Of a DNA stretch of 64,000 bases, positions 33,836 through 43,778 are shown piece by piece. Position 1 is the first letter of the stretch; the number at the start of each line of letters is the position of its first letter. This DNA is from Streptomyces sp. TRM68367 (GTDB lineage Bacteria; Actinomycetota; Actinomycetes; Streptomycetales; Streptomycetaceae): NCBI RefSeq assembly GCF_014495685.1, contig NZ_JACTVI010000014.1, positions 1 through 64,000 of the forward strand, in the 5' to 3' direction. A program made the translations under genes and the position numbers. Under the pieces are notes generated by a model. That model was not told the origin of the DNA. It saw only the letters and a list, made by a program, of their open reading frames with translations, and did no database searches.

Positions 33836-34677
33836 CCCTGCGGAGGGCGGCGACCGCCGGAGCGGTGGCGGCGGCACTCCTGCTGACCGGCTGCGCCGCC
33901 CGGTCCGCGGGGCCGCTGGAGCAATCGGGCGGGGAGGCGGCGGCAGAGCAGCGGGTGTCGCAGGAGGCGGGGCAGGAGAGGCGAGCCGTTGGCACGGCCG
34001 AGGAGGAGGGGCGTGCCGATGGTGTGGCGCAGAGGGCGAGGCGGGCCGAGGACGGACGCGCGCAGGGTTCGGAGGGGGCGCGGACCGCGGGCCTCCCGCC
34101 CGTCGTGGACCACATCCCGACCCGCGACAAGGTCGTCTTCCTCACCTACGACGACGGCGCCGAACGGGACCCCCGCTTCATCGACCTGGTCCGTGTGCGG
34201 AAGCTGCCGGTCACCATGTTCCTCACCGACAGCGTGGTGGGACCGGCGTACGGCCACTTCGCGCGCCTGCGCTCGGTCGGCGCGAGCCTGCAGAACCACA
34301 CACTCGACCATCGCGCCCTGCGCGGCCTGCCCTACGCCGGCCAGCGCGCCGAGATCTGCGGCCAGCAGCACAAGCTCAAGGCCCGCTTCGGCATCCGCCC
34401 CACCCTCTTCCGCCCGCCCTACGGCAGGTACGACACGACGACCCTGCGGGCCGCCGCCGACTGCGGCATCGCAACGGTCGTCCTGTGGCGCGCATCCGTG
34501 ACGCTCGGCGGCGACCTGACCTACACCCATGGCCGGCCCCGCCTGCGCCCCGGCGACATCATCGCCGTGGACCCGGACAACCCGACGGGCCTGTCCCTCG
34601 AGAAACGAACGGAACGGGTCCTGCGGAAGATCGAGGAGCGGGGGCTGAGAGTGGGCCGACTGGAGGATTACCTGTAA
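33832..34677 (+). CDS. Second NodB lipoprotein, possibly inactive
   Basis: A 281-aa paralogue of the previous protein, coupled by a GTGA overlap. The lipobox is L-L-T-G-C (Cys21). A charged Glu/Arg/Gln linker (about 28-85) precedes the NodB domain, which keeps T-Y-D-D-G-A-E, N-H-T-L-D-H and R-P-P-Y-G-R-Y-D. The motif-5 histidine region is different: P-G-D-I-I-A-V-D-P-D-N replaces P-G-D-I-V-L-S-H-F-R. Both proteins end in R-L-E-D-Y-L. Activity may therefore be reduced or altered. A terminator follows. Confidence 0.87.
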   Translation: MTLRRAATAGAVAAALLLTGCAARSAGPLEQSGGEAAAEQRVSQEAGQERRAVGTAEEEGRADGVAQRARRAEDGRAQGSEGARTAGLPPVVDHIPTRDKVVFLTYDDGAERDPRFIDLVRVRKLPVTMFLTDSVVGPAYGHFARLRSVGASLQNHTLDHRALRGLPYAGQRAEICGQQHKLKARFGIRPTLFRPPYGRYDTTTLRAAADCGIATVVLWRASVTLGGDLTYTHGRPRLRPGDIIAVDPDNPTGLSLEKRTERVLRKIEERGLRVGRLEDYL

Positions 34678-34706
34678 CTCCTCGACGCCCGGACCGCGCA
34701 TCAGCC

Positions 34707-34783
34707 ACATCTCGGCCTGTCCGGCGTCTGAGGACGAGGCCGAAGGCCGACAGTGGGGTTCTGGGGGCGGCAGCCCCCAGAAC
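34707..34783 (+). terminator. Terminator within a dispersed Streptomyces intergenic repeat
   Basis: GTTCTGGGGGC (34758-34768), loop GGCA, and GCCCCCAGAAC (34773-34783) form a perfect 11-bp stem. The preceding GTCCGGCGTCTGAGGACGAG wording is, from memory, a very common intergenic repeat in Streptomyces. A shorter copy of the hairpin occurs at 2449-2466. Confidence 0.75.
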
Positions 34784-34856
34784 GGTCACCGCAACGCAGC
34801 GCACCTGCGCAGACGTACGCCGACAGCAAACCCCCGGCCAAGACGCAGCACGGTAA

Positions 34857-34883
34857 TTGGCACTCCGCTTGACCGAGTGCTAA
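34857..34883 (+). promoter_or_regulatory. CIRCE element 1 (HrcA operator) of groES-groEL
   Basis: TTGGCACTC (34857-34865), nine bases, GAGTGCTAA (34875-34883). This matches the CIRCE consensus TTAGCACTC-N9-GAGTGCTAA with one change. HrcA binds it to repress chaperonin genes until heat stress. Confidence 0.93.
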
Positions 34884-34898
34884 TCGCAGTCATAGTCT
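34869..34898 (+). promoter_or_regulatory. Probable groES promoter
   Basis: TTGACC (34869-34874) lies inside CIRCE 1, followed by an 18-bp spacer and TAGTCT (34893-34898). The overlap with the operator explains repression. The exact -10 is uncertain by one or two bases. Confidence 0.6.
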
Positions 34899-34903
34899 CG
34901 GCT

Positions 34904-34930
34904 CTGGCACTCGACAGAGGAGAGTGCCAA
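34904..34930 (+). promoter_or_regulatory. CIRCE element 2
   Basis: CTGGCACTC (34904-34912), nine bases, GAGTGCCAA (34922-34930). It is a second, slightly less perfect HrcA operator just downstream of the promoter. Paired CIRCE sites are known at Streptomyces groES. Confidence 0.88.
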
Positions 34931-35029
34931 CACAGCGACGGGCAGGTCCGGCACCCGCGACGACGGATCGACCTGGTCGCCACCTCAGACAGTTAACCCC
35001 GTGAGATCTCCGAAGGGGGAGGTCGGATC

Positions 35030-35338
35030 GTGACGACCGCCAGCTCCAAGGTTGCCATCAAGCCGCTTGAGGACCGCATCGTGGTCCAGCCGCTGGACGC
35101 CGAGCAGACCACGGCCTCTGGCCTGGTCATTCCGGACACCGCCAAGGAGAAGCCCCAGGAGGGCGTCGTCCTGGCCGTGGGCCCGGGCCGCTTCGAGGAC
35201 GGCAAGCGCATCGAGCTCGACGTCAAGGTCGGTGACGTCGTGCTCTACAGCAAGTACGGCGGCACCGAGGTGAAGTACAACAACGAGGAGTACCTCGTCC
35301 TCTCGGCCCGCGACGTGCTCGCGATCGTCGAGAAGTAA
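35030..35338 (+). CDS. groES: Co-chaperonin GroES
   Basis: A 102-aa lid of the GroEL chaperonin. Family marks are [10 protein letters not shown], the mobile loop [11 protein letters not shown] (about 24-34) that docks on GroEL, and D-V-L-A-I-V. GTG start with a GGGGGAGG site upstream. It is first in the CIRCE-controlled operon with groEL1, 118 bp downstream. Confidence 0.98.
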   Translation: MTTASSKVAIKPLEDRIVVQPLDAEQTTASGLVIPDTAKEKPQEGVVLAVGPGRFEDGKRIELDVKVGDVVLYSKYGGTEVKYNNEEYLVLSARDVLAIVEK

Positions 35339-35426
35339 GTCACCCCGAAGCACCTACTGCTTCCGAACTGCGCCCCTGGCCCCCGCGAGCGTTAAGAAGC
35401 CGGGCGCCCGGGGCGCAGTGATTTGA

Positions 35427-37082
<1,656 letters not shown>

Positions 37083-37100
37083 GCCACACGCTCACGGAAA

Positions 37101-37129
37101 GCCCCCGTTCCCCGCCGAGGAACGGGGGC
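37101..37129 (+). terminator. Terminator of the groES-groEL1 operon
   Basis: GCCCCCGTTCC (37101-37111), 7-bp loop, GGAACGGGGGC (37119-37129), then CTTCCCC. A perfect 11-bp stem, 18 bp after the groEL stop. Confidence 0.88.
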
Positions 37130-37140
37130 CTTCCCCTGCA

Positions 37141-37202
37141 CGGCGACGCATTCGCTTGTGCGGCGGAGGCGTTCGGCTGTACGGCGGAGGCGTTCGCCTG
37201 TA
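37141..37202. repeat. 21-bp tandem repeat
   Basis: CGGCGGAGGCGTTCGGCTGTA (37161-37181) repeats at 37182-37202 with one change. A degenerate third copy precedes it (37141-37160). It lies between the groEL terminator and the stop of a convergent gene. No function is evident. Confidence 0.6.
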
Positions 37203-37245
37203 CGGCGGGATGATTCTCTGGCGGTTCGGTTCCTCTCGTACGGGA

Positions 37246-37953
37246 CTAGCGTTCCAGCCCTTCCAGCGCCCCGAGCTGTGCCATCAGCCCCAGCCGGTCG
37301 TACTGCCACCAGCCCTCGGCGATCTTCCCTTCGGCCGTGCACCGGTGGACGGTCATCCCGGTCATCGTGACGTTCCGCCCCGTGGCCGCGATCCCGAGGA
37401 AGTCGCCCTTGTGCTTGCCGTTCCACGTCCAGCGCGTGCACACCTTGTCACCCTGGGCGATCTGGTCCTCGACGGTGAACGAGAAGTCGAACGCACTGCG
37501 CCACATCTCGACCTCCCGCCGGAGGGCGTCGAGCCCGATGACGTCCTGCTCGTTGGCGGGATCGTGATCGTGGTAGTCCTCGATGACCAGGCTGTTGAGC
37601 GGCGCCAGCTCCTCCTCCGCCCCCAGTGCCTCGAAGAACTGCCGCGCCGTGGCCGCGTTCAGCTGCTCGTCCCGCACCACGTCCAGATCCGTGAACGTGG
37701 GCTCCCTGTCACAGAGCGCCACCATCTCCTGGAAGATCCGGTTGGTCTCCGGAAGGTTCGAGTTCCGCATCGCCTCCTCGTACGACGGGAACTCCACGAT
37801 CTCGACGAAGTGCGAGGTGTCCGACCGGTCCTTCCCGATCACGTCGTGCGTCGCCGTCCGCTTCCCCCTGGTCTGCTCGACCCACTGGTCCATCAGCCGG
37901 TTCATCTCGTCGAACCGGCTGGTCCTGCAATCGATGAGCTGCATGAACGTCAT
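37246..37953 (-). CDS. SnoaL-like ester-cyclase-type protein with N-terminal ferredoxin-like domain
   Basis: A 235-aa protein. Residues 1-95 look like a dimeric alpha/beta domain (F-M-Q-L-I-D-C-R-T, F-V-E-I-V-E-F-P-S-Y-E-E-A-M). Residues about 100-235 match the SnoaL/NTF2-like fold (I-E-D-Y-H-D-H-D, R-W-T-W-N-G-K-H-K-G-D-F-L-G-I-A-A-T-G-R, K-I-A-E-G-W-W-Q-Y-D). SnoaL relatives include polyketide cyclases, but many are of unknown function. ATG 37953 has GGGAGG upstream. It stands alone, convergent with groEL1. Confidence 0.82.
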   Translation of the reverse strand: MTFMQLIDCRTSRFDEMNRLMDQWVEQTRGKRTATHDVIGKDRSDTSHFVEIVEFPSYEEAMRNSNLPETNRIFQEMVALCDREPTFTDLDVVRDEQLNAATARQFFEALGAEEELAPLNSLVIEDYHDHDPANEQDVIGLDALRREVEMWRSAFDFSFTVEDQIAQGDKVCTRWTWNGKHKGDFLGIAATGRNVTMTGMTVHRCTAEGKIAEGWWQYDRLGLMAQLGALEGLER

Positions 37954-38056
37954 GACGCCGCCTCCCGGCCCTCTGGTCCGGTGATTCCTTTTACTCCGAT
38001 ATCTCCCATTTTCTCACCGGGAGAGCGACGTCACCTCCGCCACAACGGCGCCCGCG

Positions 38057-38830
38057 TCACTGCGGCCCGTACTTGCGCCCCGTCCGGGAGCTGATCCCCC
38101 CGAGCATCCCCCGCGGCACCATCTTTGCCACGCCCATCAGCGCCTTGTAGCGGGGATCCGGGATGGACACGGTCTTTCCGCGAGCCAGGTCGTTGAGCGC
38201 CGTCGCGGCCAGCTTGTCCGCGTCGAGCCACATCCAGCCGGGAATGTTGTCCGTGCCCATCCCGGCCCGCTGATGGAACTCGGTGCGCACGAAGCCCGGG
38301 CACAGCGCCATCAGCCGTACGCCGCTGCCGGCCAGGTCCCGCGCCGCACCCTGCGTGAACTGCACGACCCACGCCTTCGACGCCCCGTACGTCCCGCGCG
38401 GCAGGAACGCCGCGACCGAGGCGACGTTCACGACACCCCCGCGGCCCCGCTCCCGCATCGCCTCCGTCGCCGCCGACGTCAGCCGCAGCACCGCCTCGCA
38501 GTGCACCTTGAGCATCCTCAGCTCGTCGGCCATCGGCACGTCCAGATAGCGGCCCTTGTTGCCGAAACCTGCGTTGTTGACCAGCAGGTCGACCGGGTTC
38601 TTGCGGTCGCCCAGGCGGTCGGCCACCGCTTCGATGCCGTCGTCCTCCGCCAGATCGGCCGTCAGCACATTCGCCTCGATGCCGTGCCGGTCGTGCAACT
38701 CGGTCGCCTGCCGCCCGAGCCGCTCGCTGTCCCGGGCCACCAGCACCAGGTTGTGCCCGTCCGCCGCCAGCCGCCGCGCGAACGCGGCACCGATCCCCGC
38801 CGTCGATCCCGTAATCAGAGCCGTTGTCAT
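38057..38830 (-). CDS. Short-chain dehydrogenase/reductase
   Basis: A 257-aa classical SDR. The cofactor loop is T-G-S-T-A-G-I-G-A-A-F-A; an arginine after beta-2 (L-V-A-R-D-S-E-R) suggests NADP(H). N-N-A-G is intact. The catalytic Ser, Tyr and Lys lie in V-A-S-V-A-A-F-L and T-Y-G-A-S-K-A-W. The C-terminus (G-R-K-Y-G-P-Q) is basic. The substrate is unknown. It ends just before a multicopper oxidase remnant that lies upstream on the same strand. Confidence 0.92.
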   Translation of the reverse strand: MTTALITGSTAGIGAAFARRLAADGHNLVLVARDSERLGRQATELHDRHGIEANVLTADLAEDDGIEAVADRLGDRKNPVDLLVNNAGFGNKGRYLDVPMADELRMLKVHCEAVLRLTSAATEAMRERGRGGVVNVASVAAFLPRGTYGASKAWVVQFTQGAARDLAGSGVRLMALCPGFVRTEFHQRAGMGTDNIPGWMWLDADKLAATALNDLARGKTVSIPDPRYKALMGVAKMVPRGMLGGISSRTGRKYGPQ

Positions 38831-38843
38831 GGCCCAAGGGTAG

Positions 38844-39647
38844 TTACCCGGACTGTGAGCTTCCGTGTCCTGCGTGCCCGGACGGAGCACCCGCCCGCTG
38901 TCCCTTCTCCACGACCGCGAACTGGCCCATCATCCCCTCGTCCTCGTGGTACAGCAGATGGCAGTGGTACATGTACGGCGTGTCCGGATCCGCCGGACCG
39001 GTGAAGCGCAGCGCCAGCTTCATCGTCGTCCCGTGCGGCACGAACACCGTGTCCTTCGGCCCGCGCAGCGCGGGCGGCGGCGCCGACCCGTTCGCCTCCA
39101 GCACCCTGAACTGCACGTCGTGCACATGGAAGTTGTGCGGCATGCCGTTGCCGTTGCGGACCGTCCACACCTCCGTCGTCCCGCGCGTGACCGTCTCGTC
39201 GACGCGCCCCATGTCCATCGACCGGCCGTTGATCCCGGACCGTTTCAGATCGAAGTGCCGCCCGCGCACCGCGCCCTCGCCGCCGGGTATCTCCAACTCG
39301 GCCAGCTCGGGAGGCAGTTCCGGAGAAGGCCGCAGCCGCTGGGCCACTCGCAGCTCCAGTACGTCGAAGGAGTCGTCGCCCCCGCCGAACCGCCGCTGCC
39401 ACGCGTCCGCGTAGTTGTCCTGCGGGAAGCTGCGCAGCATCACGCGCTCACCCGGCCGCATCCGGACCACGATCTCGGCCCGCTCGCCCGGCGACAGCTG
39501 CACCCGGTCCATGGACGCGGGCCGCTCCAGCAACCCGCCGTCCGTCGCGACCAGCGAGAACGCGCGGCCGTCCAGGAAGCCCCCGACGCCCCGACGCCGC
39601 GTCAGGCCCCCTGCTGTCACCTGTACTTCCGCGGGCTTCCGGGCCAT
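38844..39647 (-). pseudogene. Multicopper oxidase, C-terminal half only
   Basis: 267 residues matching the second half of a CotA/bilirubin-oxidase-type multicopper oxidase. The type 1/trinuclear motif H-C-H-L-L-Y-H-E-D-E-G-M-M and the preceding H-N-F-H-V-H are present. The N-terminal half with the other two His-x-His pairs is missing; family members are about 480-520 aa. The frame starts at ATG 39647 without a good ribosome binding site, and the MOSC gene stop lies 19 bp upstream. It is probably a 5'-deleted remnant. Confidence 0.7.
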
Positions 39648-39666
39648 GCCGCCGCCCCGACGTCCG

Positions 39667-40335
39667 TCAGCCTCCGCGCTTCTCCACGTACTTCCGCGCC
39701 GCCTCCAACACCTCCGGATGCAGCGCCTCCCCGGCCGCCAGCACCCGGGGCAACAGCCCCCGCTCGATCGTCATCGCCCGGAACTGCAGCGCGACCGTCA
39801 CGTCATGGTCCGGTCGATGCACGATCTCCATCGGGTCGCCCGCCCGTACCTCACCGGGCTCGATCACCCGCAGGTACGCACCCGGCGCACCCCGCTGCGT
39901 GAACCGCTTCACCCACCCCTGTTCACCCACATGGCCCTGGAAGGTGCGACAGGGAATCCGCCCGGAGGTGACCTCCAGCACCACCCCGCCCCCGATGCGC
40001 CACCGCTCCCCGATCCGCGCACCGGACACGTCGAGCCCCTCGGTCGTGAGGTTCTCGCCGAACGCACCGTTGGCCAGCGGCCGGCCCAGCTCGCGCTCCC
40101 AGTCTTCGAGGTCCTCGCGCGCCACCGCGTACACAGCCTGGTCGTCACCGCCGTGATGCCGCCCGTCGCACACACTGTCCCCGGCCACCCCGCTCGCGCC
40201 GACCCCCTTCGGCCCCGGTGCCGCCACCCGCACGGGCCCGTCGGCCGGCTGCTTGTCGATGCCCGTCACACCCTCAGGGTGATCTGTGTACGGCACGGAC
40301 TTCGGGCGGCCCAGATTCACTGACAGAAGCTTCAT
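39667..40335 (-). CDS. MOSC-domain protein (YiiM-like)
   Basis: A 222-aa protein of the MOSC (molybdenum cofactor sulfurase C-terminal) family. Marks are the N-terminal V-N-L-G-R-P-K, D-S-V-C-D-G-R-H-H-G-G-D-D-Q-A-V-Y, F-G-E-N-L-T-T-E-G-L and the conserved cysteine in G-R-I-P-C-R-T-F-Q-G-H. YiiM relatives bind the molybdenum cofactor and reduce N-hydroxylated compounds. ATG 40335 begins M-K-L-L-S-V-N. It is divergent from the LysR gene across 79 bp, which suggests LysR control. Confidence 0.92.
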   Translation of the reverse strand: MKLLSVNLGRPKSVPYTDHPEGVTGIDKQPADGPVRVAAPGPKGVGASGVAGDSVCDGRHHGGDDQAVYAVAREDLEDWERELGRPLANGAFGENLTTEGLDVSGARIGERWRIGGGVVLEVTSGRIPCRTFQGHVGEQGWVKRFTQRGAPGAYLRVIEPGEVRAGDPMEIVHRPDHDVTVALQFRAMTIERGLLPRVLAAGEALHPEVLEAARKYVEKRGG

Positions 40336-40414
40336 GACGGCACGGTAGACGAGAGCGACCAAAGCGGCGCCGCAATATTCCCCACCGCATCAAAGGATCG
40401 CTTATCCTCGAGGG

Positions 40415-41320
40415 GTGATCGAAGCCCGTCACCTCCGCGTGCTGCGCGCCGTCGCCACCACCGGCTCCTTCTCGGCGGCGGGGCGCGAGCTGGGCTGCAC
40501 CCAGCCCGCCGTCAGCCAGCAGATGAAGGCCCTGGAGGCGTCCGTCGGCACCCCCCTGTTGATCCGCAGCGGACGCGAAATGCGCCTGACCCAGGCCGGT
40601 GAGGCGCTGGTGCGGCATGCCACCGGGATCCTCGCCGGGCTCACCGCGGCCGAGGAGGAGGTCGCCGCCATCGCCGGACTGCGCGCCGGCCGGGTACGGC
40701 TCGTCTCCTTCCCCAGCGGCAGCTCCACCCTCGTCCCGACCGCCCTCGCCGCCCTGCGCGACGCACACCCCGGCACCCGGGTCTCCCTGGAGGAGGCGGA
40801 GCCGCCGGCGTCCGTCGGAATGCTGCGCGAGGGCGACTGCGACGTGGCGCTCGCCTTCCGGTACGAGGGCGCGCCGGGCGCCGAGGAATGGGACGACCTC
40901 GTCGTACGGCCGCTGCTGTCGGACCGGCTCGTCGGGCTCGTCCCCGAACGGCACCCCCTCGCGCGCGCTGGGTATTCGGGGTCTGTCTCCATCGGCGACC
41001 TCGCCGAGGAGCCGTGGATCGCGGGCTGCCCGCGCTGCCGCGGCCAGTTGGTCCAGGTGTGTGAGACGGCGGGCTTCACGCCCCGCATCGACTTCGCGAC
41101 CGACGACTACCCGGCGGTCGTCGGCCTGGTCGGCGCCGGCCTCGGCGTCGCCGTCCTGCCCCAGCTGGCGGTCGAGTCCGTACGGCCCCGGGGGGCGCGC
41201 ACGGTGACGCTGGAACCGGCGGTGCGGCGGGAGATCGTCGCGCTCACGCTGCCCGATCTGGCCCAGGTGCCGGCGGTCGCGGCGACCCTGGACCAACTGG
41301 CGCGGGCGGCCGCCCGCTAG
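40415..41320 (+). CDS. LysR-family transcriptional regulator
   Basis: A 301-aa regulator. The winged helix-turn-helix is at about 3-62 (L-R-V-L-R-A-V-A-T-T-G-S-F-S-A-A-G-R-E-L), followed by the two-lobe effector domain (V-R-L-V-S-F-P-S-G, D-C-D-V-A-L-A-F-R, G-L-G-V-A-V-L-P). GTG start. LysR proteins usually control the divergent gene, here the MOSC protein. A pair of cysteines (A-G-C-P-R-C-R) in the effector domain is unusual and could bind metal or sense redox. Confidence 0.92.
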   Translation: MIEARHLRVLRAVATTGSFSAAGRELGCTQPAVSQQMKALEASVGTPLLIRSGREMRLTQAGEALVRHATGILAGLTAAEEEVAAIAGLRAGRVRLVSFPSGSSTLVPTALAALRDAHPGTRVSLEEAEPPASVGMLREGDCDVALAFRYEGAPGAEEWDDLVVRPLLSDRLVGLVPERHPLARAGYSGSVSIGDLAEEPWIAGCPRCRGQLVQVCETAGFTPRIDFATDDYPAVVGLVGAGLGVAVLPQLAVESVRPRGARTVTLEPAVRREIVALTLPDLAQVPAVAATLDQLARAAAR

Positions 41321-41338
41321 GAACCCGGGAAAAAACTA

Positions 41339-41358
41339 GGGCACGCTTGCGCGTGCCC
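41339..41358 (-). terminator. Terminator of whiD
   Basis: GGGCACGC (41339-41346), TTGC loop, GCGTGCCC (41351-41358). Read on the minus strand it is followed by TAGTTTTTT, a good rho-independent terminator 20 bp after the whiD stop. It may also end the LysR transcript. Confidence 0.85.
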
Positions 41359-41377
41359 ATGTAGCAGAAACGTTCCT

Positions 41378-41707
41378 TCAGCTGTTCGCGGGAGTGTTCC
41401 CGCTGGTCGTCGAGGCCGACACCAGCCGGTTGCGTGCCCGCCCCATCAGTTCTTCGCGCTCGTCCTCGGTCAGTCCGCCCCACACGCCGTACGGCTCGCG
41501 CACCGCCAGCGCGTGCGCCGCGCACTGGGCGCGGACCGGGCACCTCATGCAGACCTCCTTGGCCGAGTTCTCGCGAGCGCTCCGAGCCGCACCGCGCTCG
41601 CCCTCGGGATGAAAGAAGAGCGAGCTGTCCACCCCGCGGCAGGCAGCCAGCAGCTGCCAGTCCCACAGGTCCGCGTTCGGTCCGGGAAGGCGGGAGAAAT
41701 CTGCCAT
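41378..41707 (-). CDS. whiD: WhiB-like iron-sulfur regulator WhiD
   Basis: A 109-aa WhiB-family protein. Cys23, Cys53, Cys56 and Cys62 can hold a [4Fe-4S] cluster. G-V-W-G-G (about 74-78) contacts region 4 of the principal sigma factor, and a basic C-terminal tail follows. The sequence M-A-D-F-S-R-L-P-G-P and its place next to bldM identify it as WhiD, which is needed for late sporulation-septum and spore-wall maturation. ATG 41707 has AAGGGG 8 bp upstream. It is divergent from bldM. Confidence 0.95.
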   Translation of the reverse strand: MADFSRLPGPNADLWDWQLLAACRGVDSSLFFHPEGERGAARSARENSAKEVCMRCPVRAQCAAHALAVREPYGVWGGLTEDEREELMGRARNRLVSASTTSGNTPANS

Positions 41708-41936
41708 TGCGTGACCCCTTGTAGCCGTTCTGGGCGGATACGGTGTCCACGACCGTACAACTACGATCTAAGGAGATGAAAATATGACTCATTGCGAATC
41801 TAGCCTCAGACACCAGCGAAGGGGAAGAAATAGGTCTGAATGGGGCATGGGTTGTGATGAAAGATTGAGGGTCTGCTGCGCGTATCTGCACCGTGTCCGT
41901 CCCCTCACGTAGAGTGCCGAAGATGACAGACGGCCC

Positions 41937-41964
41937 CGTAACTCTTTCGAGTGACCGTCGTTGA
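41937..41964 (+). promoter_or_regulatory. Sigma-BldN-type promoter of bldM
   Basis: CGTAAC (41937-41942), a 16-bp spacer and CGTTGA (41959-41964) match the known bldM p1 promoter read by the ECF sigma factor BldN. It gives a leader of about 120 bases. The rest of the 381-bp whiD-bldM gap (41708-42088) is less GC-rich and must carry the whiD promoters, which I could not place. Confidence 0.8.
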
Positions 41965-42088
41965 GAGTGCGGAGGCGGTTGAAGGAACAAGCGCTCGGGC
42001 GGGCGTCCGAGACGGTCGACCGCACAGGTGACGATTTCGTACCAGCCTGGAGGCTCAAGGTGACGCGCATCAGCTGCGGAGGGCGGTC

Positions 42089-42700
42089 ATGACTTCCGTC
42101 CTCGTCTGCGACGACTCCCCGCTTGCCCGAGAGGCGCTCCGCCGCGCGGTTGCGACCGTGCCCGGCGTCGAGCGCGTGACGACGGCGGCCAACGGCGAGG
42201 AAGTCCTCCGCCGCTGGGGTGCCGACCGCTCCGACCTGATTCTGATGGACGTACGCATGCCCGGTCTGGGCGGCGTCGAGACCGTCCGGCGGCTGCTGTC
42301 CGCCGACCCCGGTGCGCGCATCATCATGCTCACCGTCGCGGAGGATCTGGACGGCGTGGCGCTCGCGGTGGCCGCCGGTGCCCGCGGCTATCTGCACAAG
42401 GACGCCTCGCGCGCGGAGCTGCGCGCGACGGTGACCCAGGCCCTCGCCGACCCGACCTGGCGGCTCGCCCCGCGCCGGCTGCGCTCCGCCGAGATGGGCG
42501 CCGCGCCCACCCTCACCGCGCGCGAGATCCAGGTGCTCGAAGGCATGAGCCACGGCCGCTCCAACGCCGAGATCGGCCGCGAGCTGTTCCTCTCCGAGGA
42601 CACCGTGAAGACGCACGCCCGCCGGCTGTTCAAGAAGCTCGGCGCCTCGGACCGGGCGCACGCCGTGGCGCTCGGCTTCCGGTGGGGCCTGGTGCGCTGA
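42089..42700 (+). CDS. bldM: Atypical response regulator BldM
   Basis: A 203-aa response regulator of the NarL/FixJ type. The receiver domain is at about 1-120 with Asp54 in L-I-L-M-D-V-R-M-P-G, and the LuxR-type helix-turn-helix at about 138-195 (L-T-A-R-E-I-Q-V-L-E-G-M ... V-K-T-H-A-R-R-L-F-K-K-L). BldM is an orphan regulator of aerial hyphae and sporulation genes, working as a homodimer or with WhiI, and does not need phosphorylation. Identity rests on sequence and on adjacency to whiD and shbA. Confidence 0.95.
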   Translation: MTSVLVCDDSPLAREALRRAVATVPGVERVTTAANGEEVLRRWGADRSDLILMDVRMPGLGGVETVRRLLSADPGARIIMLTVAEDLDGVALAVAAGARGYLHKDASRAELRATVTQALADPTWRLAPRRLRSAEMGAAPTLTAREIQVLEGMSHGRSNAEIGRELFLSEDTVKTHARRLFKKLGASDRAHAVALGFRWGLVR

Positions 42701-42757
42701 GGCCTGTCCCTTCGGAGCGCGCCGACTCCGGACCCGGTGCGGCACACGGACGGGTGA

Positions 42758-42781
42758 GCGGGGGCATGACAGTGCCCCCGC
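42758..42781 (+). terminator. Terminator of bldM
   Basis: GCGGGGGCA (42758-42766), TGACAG loop, TGCCCCCGC (42773-42781), 58 bp after the bldM stop. A perfect 9-bp stem. Confidence 0.75.
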
Positions 42782-43100
42782 GCGCGTGACGTGTCCGGTC
42801 GGGAGAGTCGGCGGCCGACGACAGCGCCGGTCAGGGACCCGGTGCGCTCGGGCGCGACCGGGTGTTTCGGGAGCGTGCGCGCCGTGTGCCGCGGCCCGGG
42901 GGCGATCCGGGAGACGGGGCCTCGGGGTGACCGCGTATGCCGTGGCGGGGGTTCGGACATCCCCGTCCGCCGCAAGGTGAGCGGGCCCGGCAGGAGGGCC
43001 CGCCGGGCGCCCGCTGCTCGTTTCGCCGCGGATGCCGCATCCTTGAGATGTGGAGTCTCTCGGGGACGAGTCGGTCGAGCGGAAGGGGAGGGCGCAGGGG
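42782..43100. other. Non-coding gap upstream of shbA
   Basis: A GC-rich stretch with short hairpins such as GGGCCCG/CGGGCCC-like pairs near 42986-43010. No frame has convincing coding bias. It should hold the shbA promoter, but I see no clear consensus. Confidence 0.4.
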
Positions 43101-43778
43101 ATGAGTGCCGGCGCACCTGCTCATAACGCTTCGGTGCACAACACCGGACGCGGTGCCACGGACAGAACGGCCGCAAGGCACCATGGACCGATGCGCGAGG
43201 ACGAGGCGGTCACTGCCCCAGGGGCTATCGGTGCGCTCGTCCACCGCGCCGTCGACGGTGACGAGCAGGCCACGCACGATCTGCTCGCCCATGTCCACCC
43301 CCTGGCGCTGCGCTACTGCCGCACCCGCCTGTCCCGGCTCCCGGGCGACGCCCGCCACTTCGTGGAGGACCTCGCCCAGGAGGTCTGCGTCGCCGTCCTG
43401 TTGGCGCTGCCGCGCTACAAGGACACCGGCCGCCCCTTCGAGGCGTTCGTCTTCGCCATCGCCGCCCACAAGGTTGCCGACCTCCAGCGCGCGGCGATGC
43501 GCCACCCCGGCTCCACGGCTGTCCCCAGCGACGAGATGCCCGAGCGCCCCGACGACTCGCTGGGCCCCGAGGAGCGCGCCCTGCTCAGCAGCGACGCCGA
43601 ATGGGCGAAGAAACTGCTGGCCAACCTCCCCGAGAACCAGCGCGAGCTGCTGCTCCTGAGGATCGCGGTGGGTCTCACGGCCGAGGAGACGGGCCAGATG
43701 CTGGGAATGTCACCCGGTGCGGTCCGGGTGGCGCAGCACAGGGCACTGAGCAGGCTGCGGGCGCTGGCCGAGCAGTAA
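43101..43778 (+). CDS. shbA: ECF-type sigma factor ShbA
   Basis: A sigma factor of about 225 aa. Region 2 is [12 protein letters not shown] ... [13 protein letters not shown] and [15 protein letters not shown]. Region 4 is [21 protein letters not shown]. From position beside bldM and guaB it is ShbA, which directs transcription of the principal sigma factor gene hrdB in S. griseus. ATG 43101 has GAGGG 8 bp upstream; ATG 43191 (195 aa) is a real alternative because codon bias improves only after it. Confidence 0.87.
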   Translation: MSAGAPAHNASVHNTGRGATDRTAARHHGPMREDEAVTAPGAIGALVHRAVDGDEQATHDLLAHVHPLALRYCRTRLSRLPGDARHFVEDLAQEVCVAVLLALPRYKDTGRPFEAFVFAIAAHKVADLQRAAMRHPGSTAVPSDEMPERPDDSLGPEERALLSSDAEWAKKLLANLPENQRELLLLRIAVGLTAEETGQMLGMSPGAVRVAQHRALSRLRALAEQ

